Assembly (NCBI GenBank): GCA_947499735.1
Contig: CANMPP010000001.1
Coordinates: 682,001 to 746,000 of the forward strand
Reading direction: 5' to 3'
Source of the DNA: an uncultured Pelagimonas sp.
Lineage (GTDB): Bacteria > Pseudomonadota > Alphaproteobacteria > Rhodobacterales > Rhodobacteraceae
DNA: 64,000 bases
Shown: positions 51,443-60,493 of the stretch, one piece after another
Numbering within the stretch: the first letter of the stretch is position 1
Layout of the letters: each line of letters starts with the position of its first letter
Notes under the pieces: model-generated
The model's input: only the letters and a program-made list of their open reading frames with translations
The model's database searches: none
Told to the model about the DNA's origin: nothing
Position numbers and translations under genes: made by a program

Positions 51443-51655
51443 TTAACACAACCCAGAGCCACTAGAATTGTTATGACCTTCTGCAATGCTGCGCGCGATC
51501 GCGCCTTGGTCGTAGCCGACCGGCATGCCATGCGCGCGATGCGCCTGTTCGCGGGCTTCGCGACGTTTTCTAAATACGCTTTTTACCGCGTAGCGAATAG
51601 CAGCTGCCACGCAGGTTATGAAGGCGATCCAAGTTATCAATGGTCCAATACTCAT
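51443..51655 (-). CDS. Small membrane protein ORF, opposite strand within sox operon
   Basis: 70 residues: one N-terminal membrane helix (IGPLITWIAFITCVAAAIRYAV) followed by a basic cytoplasmic tail (KSVFRKRREAREQAHRAH). It exactly fills the unusual soxB-soxD gap, starts with a weak AGGT before ATG, and its stop is 2 nt from the soxB stop. The membrane-plus-basic layout looks like a real protein rather than a shadow, but family unknown. Confidence 0.5.
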   Translation of the reverse strand: MSIGPLITWIAFITCVAAAIRYAVKSVFRKRREAREQAHRAHGMPVGYDQGAIARSIAEGHNNSSGSGLC

Positions 51656-51690
51656 ACCTGTTCAGATAGTAACACTCAGGAGGCGTTTCA

Positions 51691-52020
51691 ATGCTAACCC
51701 TCAAATGCCCCTATTGCGGCGTGCAATGTGATGAAACGGAACTGACACCGGGTGGCGAGGCGCATCTAAAGCGTTATGGTCCGGGATCGACGGATGCCGA
51801 GCTGGAATCCTATCTGTTCCACCGTGAAAACCCCAAAGGCATTCATTTCGAACGTTGGCGCCATACCTATGGCTGTGGCAAATGGTTCCTTGTTGCCCGT
51901 TCAACCGTCACATTAGAGGTGTTCGGCACCTATAAGGCGCAAACCTTGATCCCACCGGCGGATATTCTGGCTGACATTCGCGCGAAATATCCTGATTTTA
52001 CATGGCGGGATCTGACATGA
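51691..52020 (+). CDS. soxD: Sarcosine oxidase delta subunit
   Basis: 109 residues, usual length. Zinc cysteines in CPYCG and GCGKWF, plus H in RWRHTYGC. Structural subunit of the tetramer. AGGAGG precedes the ATG. Confidence 0.95.
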   Translation: MLTLKCPYCGVQCDETELTPGGEAHLKRYGPGSTDAELESYLFHRENPKGIHFERWRHTYGCGKWFLVARSTVTLEVFGTYKAQTLIPPADILADIRAKYPDFTWRDLT

Positions 52021-52072
52021 CTATGTGCTGTTCACCCTCTATCCAAAAATACTCAAATATAGCGAGGCTGAC

Positions 52073-55000
52073 ATGAGCCATCGTCTCTCATCCGGCGGAC
52101 GTTTTATCGACCGCAACGCTCCGGTGACGTTCACATTCAACGGCACGTCTTTTTCCGGGTTTAAAGGCGACACGCTGGCCTCTGCCCTGTTGGGGACGGG
52201 GCAGGTCCTAATGGGCCGCAGTTTCAAATATCACCGCCCGCGTGGCGTCGTGGCATCTGGTGCGGAAGAACCCAACGCCTTGGTTGGTCTTGGCACGGGC
52301 GATGCGTTTGAACCCAATGCGCGCGCTACAACGACCGAGCTGTTTGACGGCCTGACCGCTGAACCGCAAAATTGCTGGCCGTCGCTAGAGCGGGATGTGG
52401 GCAGTGTGAATTCCTACCTGTCCAGTTTCCTGACAGCGGGCTTCTATTACAAGATGTTCATCCATCCCCGCCCGTTCTGGAAACATATCTACGAACCCTT
52501 CATTCGCAAATCTGCTGGTTTGGGTAAGTCGCCCGATTTCGAGGCGCGCGATCCAGACCGGTATGAATATTTCTACGCCCATGTGGATTTGTTGATCATT
52601 GGCGGCGGGGTTGCTGGTTTGATGGCGGCCAAGACCGCGGCGACATCTGGCAAAAAGGTTTTGCTGATCGAACAGACCGCATTTTGGGGTGGTCGCGCAC
52701 CGGTTGATGGCGGCGAAATTGACGGCATGCCCGCGCAGGACTGGATTTACCAAACGGTTGCAGATCTGTCCGCGATGGAAAATGTCGAACTGCGCACACG
52801 CATGATGGGCGCGGGCGTCTATGATCACGGCTATGCCACCGGGTATGAGCGTCTGACCGACCATGCACCAGACATCGCGGGGCCGCGTCATCGTTTGTGG
52901 CGTATCCGTGCGGGACATATCATCACTGCGACCGGCGCGATTGAACGCCCGCTTAGCTTTGCGGGCAATGACGTGCCGGGTGTTATGCTGGCCTCAGCGG
53001 TACGCGATTACATCACCAATTGGGGTGTGGCACCGGGCAAGTCGATTGTCGTGGTTGCGAATAATGACGATGGTTATCTGACCGCTTTAAGCGCGAAAAA
53101 TGCAGGCCTTGATACGGTTGTTGTTGATGCGCGCGCTGATGGCGGCGGTGCTTTGATGCAAGAGGCTGTTGCGCTAGGAATTCGTGTGATCCCTGATTGC
53201 GGCATTTCGAAAGTCAAAGGCAAAAAGACTGTCACCGGCGTTGCGATTTGTCGTCAATCTGGTAGCGGTGCGGTTGTTGAAGAAATCAAATGCGATTGTG
53301 TTGCTATGGCAGGCGGTTGGTCCCCTGTTGTGCATCTGTGGTCGCATTGCGGTGGCAAACTGACATGGGACGAGGCGCAATCAGCGTTCCGTCCAGATCC
53401 AACCCGTGCACCAACGGGCGCTGATGGGCAGAGCTTTGTTACGGTTGCTGGCACTGCGAATGGTGAAATGGCCTTGGGTGATGTCCTGGCGGATGGCGCA
53501 AAAGCCGGGCAATTGGCCTTGGGCGTTGATGTTGTGATTGATGTGCCACAAGCGGTTTCGCCAGCCTATGCGCCGATGAAACCTGTTTGGTTGATGCCAG
53601 AAAATGCGACCTATGAATTGCGCTCAAAAGCGTGGTTGGATTATCAAAACGACGTCAAAGTGTCGGATGTTCAGCTGGCGGCGTGTGAAGGTTATGAAAG
53701 CGTCGAACATACCAAGCGTTATACGACGTTGGGTATGGCAACGGATCAAGGTAAGTTGAGCAATATCAATGGTCTTGCGCTGCTTTCTGATGCGTTGGAT
53801 CAAGAAATTCCAGCGACAGGCACAACAACATTCCGCCCGCCCTATACGCCGATTTCGATGGGCGCGATTGCAGGCGAAGCCCGTGGTGAGATATTCCAGC
53901 CGATCCGTCAAACGCCAATGCATGATTGGCATGTGGCACAGGATGCGTTCTTTGAACCCGTAGGTCAGTGGCGCCGCCCGTTCTGCTATCCGAAAGCGGG
54001 CGAAAGCCATTTGGATGCGATCAATCGCGAGATCCTGAATGCGCGCGAAAATGTGTCGCTTTTGGATGCGTCGACCTTGGGTAAGATCATCGTCAAAGGC
54101 CCTGATGCGGGCAAACTGCTTGATATGATCTACACCAATAAAATGTCCACGCTGAAGCCGGGCAAATGCCGCTATGGTCTGGTCTGCAATGAAAACGGCT
54201 TTCTCAGCGATGATGGTGTGGTTGCCTGTCTGGATGAGGACACGTTCCTGTGCCATACCACATCGGGTGGTGCGGATGCGGTCCACGCCTCGATGGAGGA
54301 TTGGTTGCAATGCGAATGGTGGGATTGGCAGGCCTATACGGCCAATGTGACCGAGCAATATGCGCAAATCGCTGTGGTTGGCCCAAAGGCGCGGGATCTG
54401 CTGAACCGTCTGGGCGGTATGGACCTGTCCAAAGAGGCGCTGCCGTTTATGGGGTGGGCCGAGGGCGAATTGGCTGGGTTCCCTGTACGGATCTATCGGA
54501 TCTCGTTCTCTGGTGAGCTGAGTTATGAAATCTCTGTTCCAGCCAATCAGGGCCGTGCACTTTGGGATCTGTTGCTGGAGACCGGGGCTGACATGGGCAT
54601 TGCGCCCTATGGAACCGAGGCGATGCATGTGCTGCGGGCTGAAAAGGGCTTTATCATCGTTGGTGACGAAAGCGATGGCACTGTGACACCGCATGATCTA
54701 GGAATGTCTTGGGCTGTGTCCAAGAAAAAGGACGACTTCCTGGGCAAACGCGCGTTGGAGCGTAGCTTTTTGACGGCTGAGGATCGCTGGCAGTTGGTCG
54801 GTCTAGAGGCGCTGAACAAATCGGTTTTGCCCGATGGGATTTATGCAGTTGAGGCAGGGCGCAATGCAAATGGCCAACGCAAAACCCAAGGGCGCGTGAC
54901 ATCCAGCTATTATTCACCAACATTGAACCAAGGCATTGCTTTGGGATTGGTGAAAAATGGCCCAGAACGGATGGGCGAGGTTTTGGAATTTGTGAAAGAC

Positions 55001-55078
55001 GACGGTCAGACCACAATACATGCCCGTATTGTGTCGCCGGTCTTTTATGATCCTGAAGGGGAGAAGCAAAATGTCTAA
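52073..55078 (+). CDS. soxA: Sarcosine oxidase alpha subunit
   Basis: 1001 residues from the ATG at 52073 (GAGG upstream). A ferredoxin-like N-terminal domain (FKGDTLASALLGTG, SFKYHRPRG), an NAD+-binding flavin-disulfide-reductase-type domain (LLIIGGGVAGLMAAKTAA), and from about residue 615 a GCV-T aminomethyltransferase domain binding THF (RENVSLLDASTLGKI, RISFSGELSYEI, VTPHDLGM). Normal full length. Overlaps soxG by 8 nt. Confidence 0.95.
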   Translation: MSHRLSSGGRFIDRNAPVTFTFNGTSFSGFKGDTLASALLGTGQVLMGRSFKYHRPRGVVASGAEEPNALVGLGTGDAFEPNARATTTELFDGLTAEPQNCWPSLERDVGSVNSYLSSFLTAGFYYKMFIHPRPFWKHIYEPFIRKSAGLGKSPDFEARDPDRYEYFYAHVDLLIIGGGVAGLMAAKTAATSGKKVLLIEQTAFWGGRAPVDGGEIDGMPAQDWIYQTVADLSAMENVELRTRMMGAGVYDHGYATGYERLTDHAPDIAGPRHRLWRIRAGHIITATGAIERPLSFAGNDVPGVMLASAVRDYITNWGVAPGKSIVVVANNDDGYLTALSAKNAGLDTVVVDARADGGGALMQEAVALGIRVIPDCGISKVKGKKTVTGVAICRQSGSGAVVEEIKCDCVAMAGGWSPVVHLWSHCGGKLTWDEAQSAFRPDPTRAPTGADGQSFVTVAGTANGEMALGDVLADGAKAGQLALGVDVVIDVPQAVSPAYAPMKPVWLMPENATYELRSKAWLDYQNDVKVSDVQLAACEGYESVEHTKRYTTLGMATDQGKLSNINGLALLSDALDQEIPATGTTTFRPPYTPISMGAIAGEARGEIFQPIRQTPMHDWHVAQDAFFEPVGQWRRPFCYPKAGESHLDAINREILNARENVSLLDASTLGKIIVKGPDAGKLLDMIYTNKMSTLKPGKCRYGLVCNENGFLSDDGVVACLDEDTFLCHTTSGGADAVHASMEDWLQCEWWDWQAYTANVTEQYAQIAVVGPKARDLLNRLGGMDLSKEALPFMGWAEGELAGFPVRIYRISFSGELSYEISVPANQGRALWDLLLETGADMGIAPYGTEAMHVLRAEKGFIIVGDESDGTVTPHDLGMSWAVSKKKDDFLGKRALERSFLTAEDRWQLVGLEALNKSVLPDGIYAVEAGRNANGQRKTQGRVTSSYYSPTLNQGIALGLVKNGPERMGEVLEFVKDDGQTTIHARIVSPVFYDPEGEKQNV

Positions 55079-55640
55079 CGCAGTTTCTGCGCTGAAGGGC
55101 GCGGCATTTTCCGGACAGGTGACCGTCACTGACGCAGGTGCGGTCGGCATGATCACGTTGCGCGGGGATCTGGCATCGCCGGAATTTGGTACCGTTTTGA
55201 CCAAGGTGACCGGGTGTTCCGTGCCTGAGACACGTCAAATGGTCACAAATGGCGCTGTTTCTGTTCTATGGATGTCCCCTGATGAACTGATGGTGCTGTG
55301 TCCCTATGATGCTGCCGCAAGCATGACCTCGGAACTGAGCACAGGGTTTGGATCTACGCATGCTTTGGCGGTCAATGTCTCGGATGCGCGGGCGATGTTC
55401 ACATTGCACGGTTCAACCCTACGCGATGTGCTGGCCAAACTGACACCGGCCAACCTATCGGCGACTGCTCTGCCCGTGGGCGAAGTACGTCGTACCAAAG
55501 TTGCGCAGGTGGCGGCTGGGTTTTGGTTGACTGGTGAAGACACAGCACAGCTGATTTGTTTCCGGTCGTTTGCCCCATATATGTTCAACTTGCTCAGCAC
55601 AGCCGCGTCAGAGGACGCGACTGTTGGATTCTATTCCTGA
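55071..55640 (+). CDS. soxG: Sarcosine oxidase gamma subunit
   Basis: 189 residues from the ATG at 55071 (GGGGAG upstream). Family wording VLWMSPDELMVL, VSDARAMFTLHG and CFRSFAPYMFNLL. Completes the heterotetramer. Converges on a lectin-like gene 12 nt away. Confidence 0.93.
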   Translation: MSNAVSALKGAAFSGQVTVTDAGAVGMITLRGDLASPEFGTVLTKVTGCSVPETRQMVTNGAVSVLWMSPDELMVLCPYDAAASMTSELSTGFGSTHALAVNVSDARAMFTLHGSTLRDVLAKLTPANLSATALPVGEVRRTKVAQVAAGFWLTGEDTAQLICFRSFAPYMFNLLSTAASEDATVGFYS

Positions 55641-55652
55641 CCTATTGCTGGA

Positions 55653-56294
55653 TCAATCGGCCGCAAAACAGTAGAAATACCCGTTCCCGCCTGTGGATTG
55701 CAGATTTTCCTGACTGCAACCGCGGGAGGGATGCGCGGTGTTCCACGAAACGGTTCCGCCCCCATTTCGGTCGTGATGTCCAACCATCGCAGATCCCACA
55801 CCATCAGCGCTGGATGTCCAGTTTGAACAGGTGCGATCTTCGGTGACGCGGGGTGGGAAGGATGTGCCATCCTCTTGGGATCCGGTCAGAATATCATGAT
55901 AGACAGGCGGCGCACCGCGTGGATTCACGATATCCCCGTTTTCTGTCAGAGCGGTGCTGGTGAAAATGTTGGGCTGCACATGCAGCAGGTCAATATTCTG
56001 GGCGATCAATTCGCCTTTCGCATTGTACCACGGACCCGCACCGATCCGATCACGTGCTGATATACCGCGACCACCGGGCACCTGCGTGGACAGATAGGCG
56101 CGCCATGTTTTCCCTGTAGCACCTGCGGCTTCAGCCAGAGATTGGCAATGTGCATCGGCCCCGTCCAGACCCCCTAGATCAGCGCCGTTTCCTAGACCTT
56201 GTGATGTGATGAAAAAGCTCATTTCGGCATCTTGTGCTGTTAGGGGCTGCGTGGTTGCTGCCAAGGCGATTAGGCAAAAATGTGTTAGTCGCAA
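55653..56294 (-). CDS. Secreted lectin-like (C-type-lectin/endostatin-fold) protein
   Basis: 213 residues from a TTG at 56294, chosen since GGAG lies 7 nt upstream and the translation then begins with a proper signal peptide (RLTHFCLIALAATTQPLTA, cleavage before QDAE). Longer in-frame starts run antisense into sodB. The mature protein contains GLDGADAHCQSLAEAAG, TWRAYLSTQ, IGAGPWYNAKGELIA, CSNWTSS and a final GYFYCFA: the layout of bacterial lectin-like DUF1554/NC10 domains with conserved Cys and Trp. Probably periplasmic or surface, ligand unknown. Confidence 0.75.
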   Translation of the reverse strand: MRLTHFCLIALAATTQPLTAQDAEMSFFITSQGLGNGADLGGLDGADAHCQSLAEAAGATGKTWRAYLSTQVPGGRGISARDRIGAGPWYNAKGELIAQNIDLLHVQPNIFTSTALTENGDIVNPRGAPPVYHDILTGSQEDGTSFPPRVTEDRTCSNWTSSADGVGSAMVGHHDRNGGGTVSWNTAHPSRGCSQENLQSTGGNGYFYCFAAD

Positions 56295-56531
56295 AAGAGG
56301 GCTCCGTCTTGGTATGTGATTGAATATTTCAAACTGTGACCGCGACAGTAAAATTTTACCAATCAAGCCCATTTCACTTTGGCGTGTGGAATAGCTTGGC
56401 GATTTTGCTCCGCCGGGTGCGTGACCATGCGCTTCAGAGCGCGAAAAACGCTGCCAAGGCTTGACCTTCGCGACCAAGCGAGACAGGTATAGGCGCAACT
56501 GAAACACAAAAGAACTCAAAGGGGTGGACCT

Positions 56532-57131
56532 ATGGCTTTCGAACTTCCCGATCTTCCTTACGCGCATGATGCGCTTGCTTCCAAAGGTATGAGCCAGGAG
56601 ACAATGGAATATCACCACGATATTCACCACAAAGCTTATGTGGACAATGGCAACAAGCTGATCGCCGGCACCGAATGGGACGGCAAGACGATGGAAGAAA
56701 TCATCGTTGGCACATATGATGCATCTGCGGTTGCGCAAAACGGCATCTTCAACAACATCTCTCAGCTGTGGAACCACAACCAGTTCTGGGAAATGATGGG
56801 CCCAGGCACATCCGCAATGCCGGGTGAACTGGAAAAAGCGATCACTGAAAGCTTTGGTTCCGTTGACGCGTTCAAATCTGAATTCTCTGCAGCTGGCGCA
56901 GGCCAGTTCGGTTCCGGCTGGGCATGGTTGGTAAAAGACACTGACGGTGGTCTGAAAGTCACGAAAACAGAAAACGGTGTGAACCCAGTATGTTTCGGTC
57001 AAACAGCGCTGCTGGGCTGTGACGTTTGGGAACATTCCTACTACATCGATTTCCGCAACAAGCGTCCTGCTTACCTGTCCAACTTCCTGGACAACCTGGT
57101 AAACTGGGAAAATGTTGCATCCCGCCTGTAA
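56532..57131 (+). CDS. sodB: Fe/Mn superoxide dismutase (Fe type)
   Basis: 199 residues. Metal ligands His in EYHHDIHHKAYVD, His in NHNQFWE, Asp and His in DVWEHSYYIDF. The GAGQFGSGWAWLV wording is of the Fe-type. Cytoplasmic superoxide detoxification. AAGGGG upstream of ATG; strong terminator after. Interval 56295-56531 is its promoter region. Confidence 0.95.
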   Translation: MAFELPDLPYAHDALASKGMSQETMEYHHDIHHKAYVDNGNKLIAGTEWDGKTMEEIIVGTYDASAVAQNGIFNNISQLWNHNQFWEMMGPGTSAMPGELEKAITESFGSVDAFKSEFSAAGAGQFGSGWAWLVKDTDGGLKVTKTENGVNPVCFGQTALLGCDVWEHSYYIDFRNKRPAYLSNFLDNLVNWENVASRL

Positions 57132-57199
57132 TAACGGTGTGATGGCGTGAGGGCGGAAAGCCCCATATCATAGGATCGCATGAGATCAAAAAACAATAA

Positions 57200-57231
57200 G
57201 GATGTGCCAGTAGACGGGCGCATCCTTTTTT
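57200..57231 (+). terminator. Rho-independent terminator of sodB
   Basis: GGATGTGCC / GGCGCATCC (one U-G) with an 8-nt loop and TTTTTT tail, 68 nt after the stop. Confidence 0.88.
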
Positions 57232-57252
57232 ATTGGCGTTTATCTGCCTGTA

Positions 57253-57268
57253 TTAATAATTGGTTAAC
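57253..57268 (+). promoter_or_regulatory. CtrA-like site TTAA-N7-TTAAC
   Basis: TTAATAATTGGTTAAC matches the full CtrA box including the trailing C. It is about 115 nt upstream of the large exoprotein start and just past the sodB terminator. Confidence 0.5.
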
Positions 57269-57380
57269 AAATTGTTGACCAGCCACTCTGGTCATGCTCT
57301 CCTGATCATCGAGGAGACTGTTATTTGCAGCATCATCAATTTTAATCGACCTTTTTCATTTTCCCAGTGGGTGAACAGTT

Positions 57381-60044
57381 ATGACTTCAGCATCCGTATT
57401 TTCAGCGGACGATACGTCCTATTATGCTTTGAGCGATGTTTTTCAAACGACGGCCCTTGCGGGCACCACTTCCATCACGCCAACCGCAACGGATGATATC
57501 TTATTTGGGGATTTTGTTGGGGGCGATCAGGTCTATTCGGCAGGGGCCGGGGCTGATTACGTCACGCTAGACATTGTGCCGCTGGCTGACAGCTATTTCG
57601 CGGTTTTGTGGCGCGATTACAAAATATCTATTTATGATTCAACCGGCAGTCGCATCGGTGCGGTTATCGAGATTGACACCGACTATAGTCTTAGCAATCC
57701 AACTGCTCTTGGTTTGTCAGATGGCGGATTTGTCGCGATGTGGACGGATCTTGTCTCTTCGAACGGGGGCAGCCAAAGACAGCTTGTTGCGCAAATCTAC
57801 GACGCCGATGGTAACCCAGTGGGCTCCGAATTTGTCGTAAATGAAACTGATACCGCGTCCGCAGGTGCGCCGTCAGACATCCTTGAACTGGCCAATGGGA
57901 ACTTTGTGACGGTTTGGCAAAGTTTCGCATATAATTTTGATACGGCGCAGTTTGAACGGTCTGTTTTTGCACGCGTATTTGACGCAACGGGTCACGCGGT
58001 GTCGTCTGAGTTTTTGGTCAATGCCGCTGACGATCAGAGCGCATGGTATCTTGAAGCAACGGCGTTGGATGATGGTGGGTTTGCTATCACGTGGAATTCG
58101 GAAAATACCGGTTCGACATCCAGCGAAAACAGCATCGTTCAACAGATCTATTCATCAGATGGCCAAGAGGTTTCGTCCGAAACAATCGTGAATAAAAATG
58201 ATTTTTCGACCAGACCAAGCCTGCATGCACTATCGACAGGTGGCTTTGTTCTGATCGGCCGTGACTATAGCGACAACAGTTCGACCATCAGTGCAACGGT
58301 TTATAACGCGGACTGGTCGGTCCGGGTGTCAGAATTTATTCTTAAACAAGAGGATACCGAAGCCTATTCATTTTCGGCGGCCGATGTTGCCGAGCTTCCG
58401 GATGGTCGGTTTTTCTTTATTTGGACATATAGCGAAGACATCGATGATATTTTGACCGTCTACACGGTTTCGGGGCAGGTGTTTGACGCGGATGGTACGC
58501 CAATCGGGGACGAAATTCCTATTCTGTCGGACTATGCCTATTCCCCCCCAAGCGCGAGTATCACGAGCCTGGAAAATGGCAGCGTTGTCGTGGAATATAC
58601 GCAAATCGTTGGCGATGATAAATTTGCCTCTGGCTCCGCATCGTTCAAGGTTTGGAAATTTGAGGCAACGGATGAAAACACGTCATTGGTGTTTGAAGCC
58701 AGTGATCTATTGTCCAATGACGTCGATCTGAATGGTGATGAGCTTGTCATTTCAGCCATCGATACAAGCCAAACCTTAGGCACGGTAACGGACAACGGCA
58801 ATGGCACGTTCACATATGACCCAAATGGCCAATTTGCCTATCTTGGGGTTGGCGAAACTGCGACTGATACGTTTGAATACACCGTTTCGGATGGAAATGG
58901 CGGCGAAGATACCGCGACGGTTACGGTCACGATTTCGGGTGTGAACGATGCGCCTGTTGCCAGTGATTTGGCGCTTGCCTTGGATGAAAACAGCACGATC
59001 ACAGGCTATGTTCTGGCCTCGGACGTGGATGGAACGGATCTGACCTATAGTTTGATTGCTGATGCGGCCAATGGAACGGTTCGTATTGGCGATGATGGGG
59101 CGCTGGAATATACGCCGGATACAGATTTCTTTGGTGCTGACAGTTTCGTTTTTGCGGCCACGGACGCGTATGGTGCAACGGACACCGCGACCGTTTCGCT
59201 GACCGTCAATCTTGTGCGTGACTCGGTCAGTTATCCGCGTTTGCCAGATACCAGTTTGGATTTAGATCTTCTGGACGGTCTCGAATTTACGGATTTCGTC
59301 CATGGCAGCCGTATTGCGATCGGGGACATAGGACGGGACGTTACGCGTGATGATTTCACGGTGACGCCTGACGGTACCGTAAGCATTGAGGGTGTCACAT
59401 TCAGTGTGGATGCGGATCTTGAAAATGCGGATTTTCTTGTTGTGAACGACGATGACGGTGCAAACCTTGTTTTACTGAACGAACTAACCGGGGTTGGTGT
59501 AGATCTGCGAGAAGGGGTTTCCTTGGGCACAGATGAGATTCACGGCATCATGCCCGGAGTATTTTTCGAAGGTGATGGCGAGAAAGATTTTTCGATCACG
59601 TTTGACGGATCTGTCGCAGGATATCAAAATGTGCTTGGCGCATATGAGATCAGTTCAACAGGTGAAATTACAAATGTTGTGATCCTGTTTGACAATGCGT
59701 CGCAAACACCAACGGGACAAACGGCCCTGATAGAAGATGTCGCAGATGGTAGCACGCTTGCGTTTTTCCTGATCCAGGATGGGGCGGATCGTGTCACAGG
59801 TTTTTCGGATGAATTGGTCTTTGATACGTCCGGAACACTGCCCGCATTACGCCATGACGGGACGATCGTGACAGATCTTGAGATTTTTCACTCTTACGAT
59901 ACCGCAATGAATGCGGATGGGGCAGAACACTTCACCTCGGGTATCGTACCCCAAGAACAAGCGCTAAGAATTGGTGTGGAAGATTTAACAGGTGGGGGCG
60001 ATCAGGATTTCCAGGATCTTGTATTCACCGTGGAAATTGTTTGA
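57381..60044 (+). CDS. Large VCBS/cadherin-like exoprotein with DUF4114 end
   Basis: 887 residues. Residues 1-430: beta-propeller-like repeats of about 50 residues with LxDGxFxxxW cores (ALGLSDGGFVAMWTD, ALDDGGFAITWNS, ELPDGRFFFIWTY). Then two tandem cadherin/VCBS-like domains (DENTSLVFEASDLLSNDVD; DENSTITGYVLASDVDG with TATVSLTVN). The C-terminus ends LTGGGDQDFQDLVFTVEIV, the DUF4114 signature. No Sec signal; acidic and Cys-free, typical of type I secreted adhesins in marine alphaproteobacteria. CtrA-like box upstream suggests coupling to motility or surface phase. Confidence 0.88.
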   Translation: MTSASVFSADDTSYYALSDVFQTTALAGTTSITPTATDDILFGDFVGGDQVYSAGAGADYVTLDIVPLADSYFAVLWRDYKISIYDSTGSRIGAVIEIDTDYSLSNPTALGLSDGGFVAMWTDLVSSNGGSQRQLVAQIYDADGNPVGSEFVVNETDTASAGAPSDILELANGNFVTVWQSFAYNFDTAQFERSVFARVFDATGHAVSSEFLVNAADDQSAWYLEATALDDGGFAITWNSENTGSTSSENSIVQQIYSSDGQEVSSETIVNKNDFSTRPSLHALSTGGFVLIGRDYSDNSSTISATVYNADWSVRVSEFILKQEDTEAYSFSAADVAELPDGRFFFIWTYSEDIDDILTVYTVSGQVFDADGTPIGDEIPILSDYAYSPPSASITSLENGSVVVEYTQIVGDDKFASGSASFKVWKFEATDENTSLVFEASDLLSNDVDLNGDELVISAIDTSQTLGTVTDNGNGTFTYDPNGQFAYLGVGETATDTFEYTVSDGNGGEDTATVTVTISGVNDAPVASDLALALDENSTITGYVLASDVDGTDLTYSLIADAANGTVRIGDDGALEYTPDTDFFGADSFVFAATDAYGATDTATVSLTVNLVRDSVSYPRLPDTSLDLDLLDGLEFTDFVHGSRIAIGDIGRDVTRDDFTVTPDGTVSIEGVTFSVDADLENADFLVVNDDDGANLVLLNELTGVGVDLREGVSLGTDEIHGIMPGVFFEGDGEKDFSITFDGSVAGYQNVLGAYEISSTGEITNVVILFDNASQTPTGQTALIEDVADGSTLAFFLIQDGADRVTGFSDELVFDTSGTLPALRHDGTIVTDLEIFHSYDTAMNADGAEHFTSGIVPQEQALRIGVEDLTGGGDQDFQDLVFTVEIV

Positions 60045-60051
60045 ATTCGAT

Positions 60052-60083
60052 CCCAATTAAACCAATTTCGTGTTTAATCTGGG
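60052..60083 (+). terminator. Hairpin downstream of the exoprotein gene
   Basis: CCCAATTAAAC and GTTTAAT-C-TGGG pair (11 bp with one bulge) around a 9-nt loop, 8 nt after the stop. T-rich sequence follows after 20 nt. Confidence 0.5.
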
Positions 60084-60340
60084 TGGTGGAGTGCTTGTAT
60101 TTTTGAAATGCGCCCATTTTTTTGACGTTTTATATTCGTCGATCACCCAAATAGGATGGAACTTGGATATTGTATTTGATTGATTAGTCTATAAATAATC
60201 GGATTGGGTGACGAAAAATTCCTAATTCCAACATCCTAATCATCGGCGAAGCTGTAATTTCAAGCTGATAATAAAGTTGCCTCGATACGTTGTTTGTGGT
60301 TCAAATCGACGATTTTTGTCGACATTTTTATCCCATTGTT

Positions 60341-60362
60341 TTTGTTAGCAATCACTAACAAA
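60341..60362. promoter_or_regulatory. 8-bp inverted repeat in long AT-rich gap
   Basis: TTTGTTAG and CTAACAAA with a 6-nt spacer, 132 nt upstream of the P-loop gene; an operator or promoter element. The rest of the interval 60084-60493 shows no gene. Confidence 0.35.
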
Positions 60363-60493
60363 CCGCATGTATGCAAGTTTTTTCGACCTTAGGCAAAAAA
60401 CTCTGGCCGAATTGTTACAAAGACGTTAATTTGGGGTCGGCAGGTTTCCTCACTTGCCGAATGTTTTCAAGTTGATTTCTTGGGGGTCCCCCA

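Noticed and set aside
53624-54694. 356-codon open frame on the minus strand
   Set aside because: Fully antisense to soxA with no family motif and Arg/His-rich shadow composition.
56295-57035. Upstream extension of the lectin-like gene on the minus strand
   Set aside because: Runs antisense through sodB; signal peptide and ribosome-binding site place the start at 56294.
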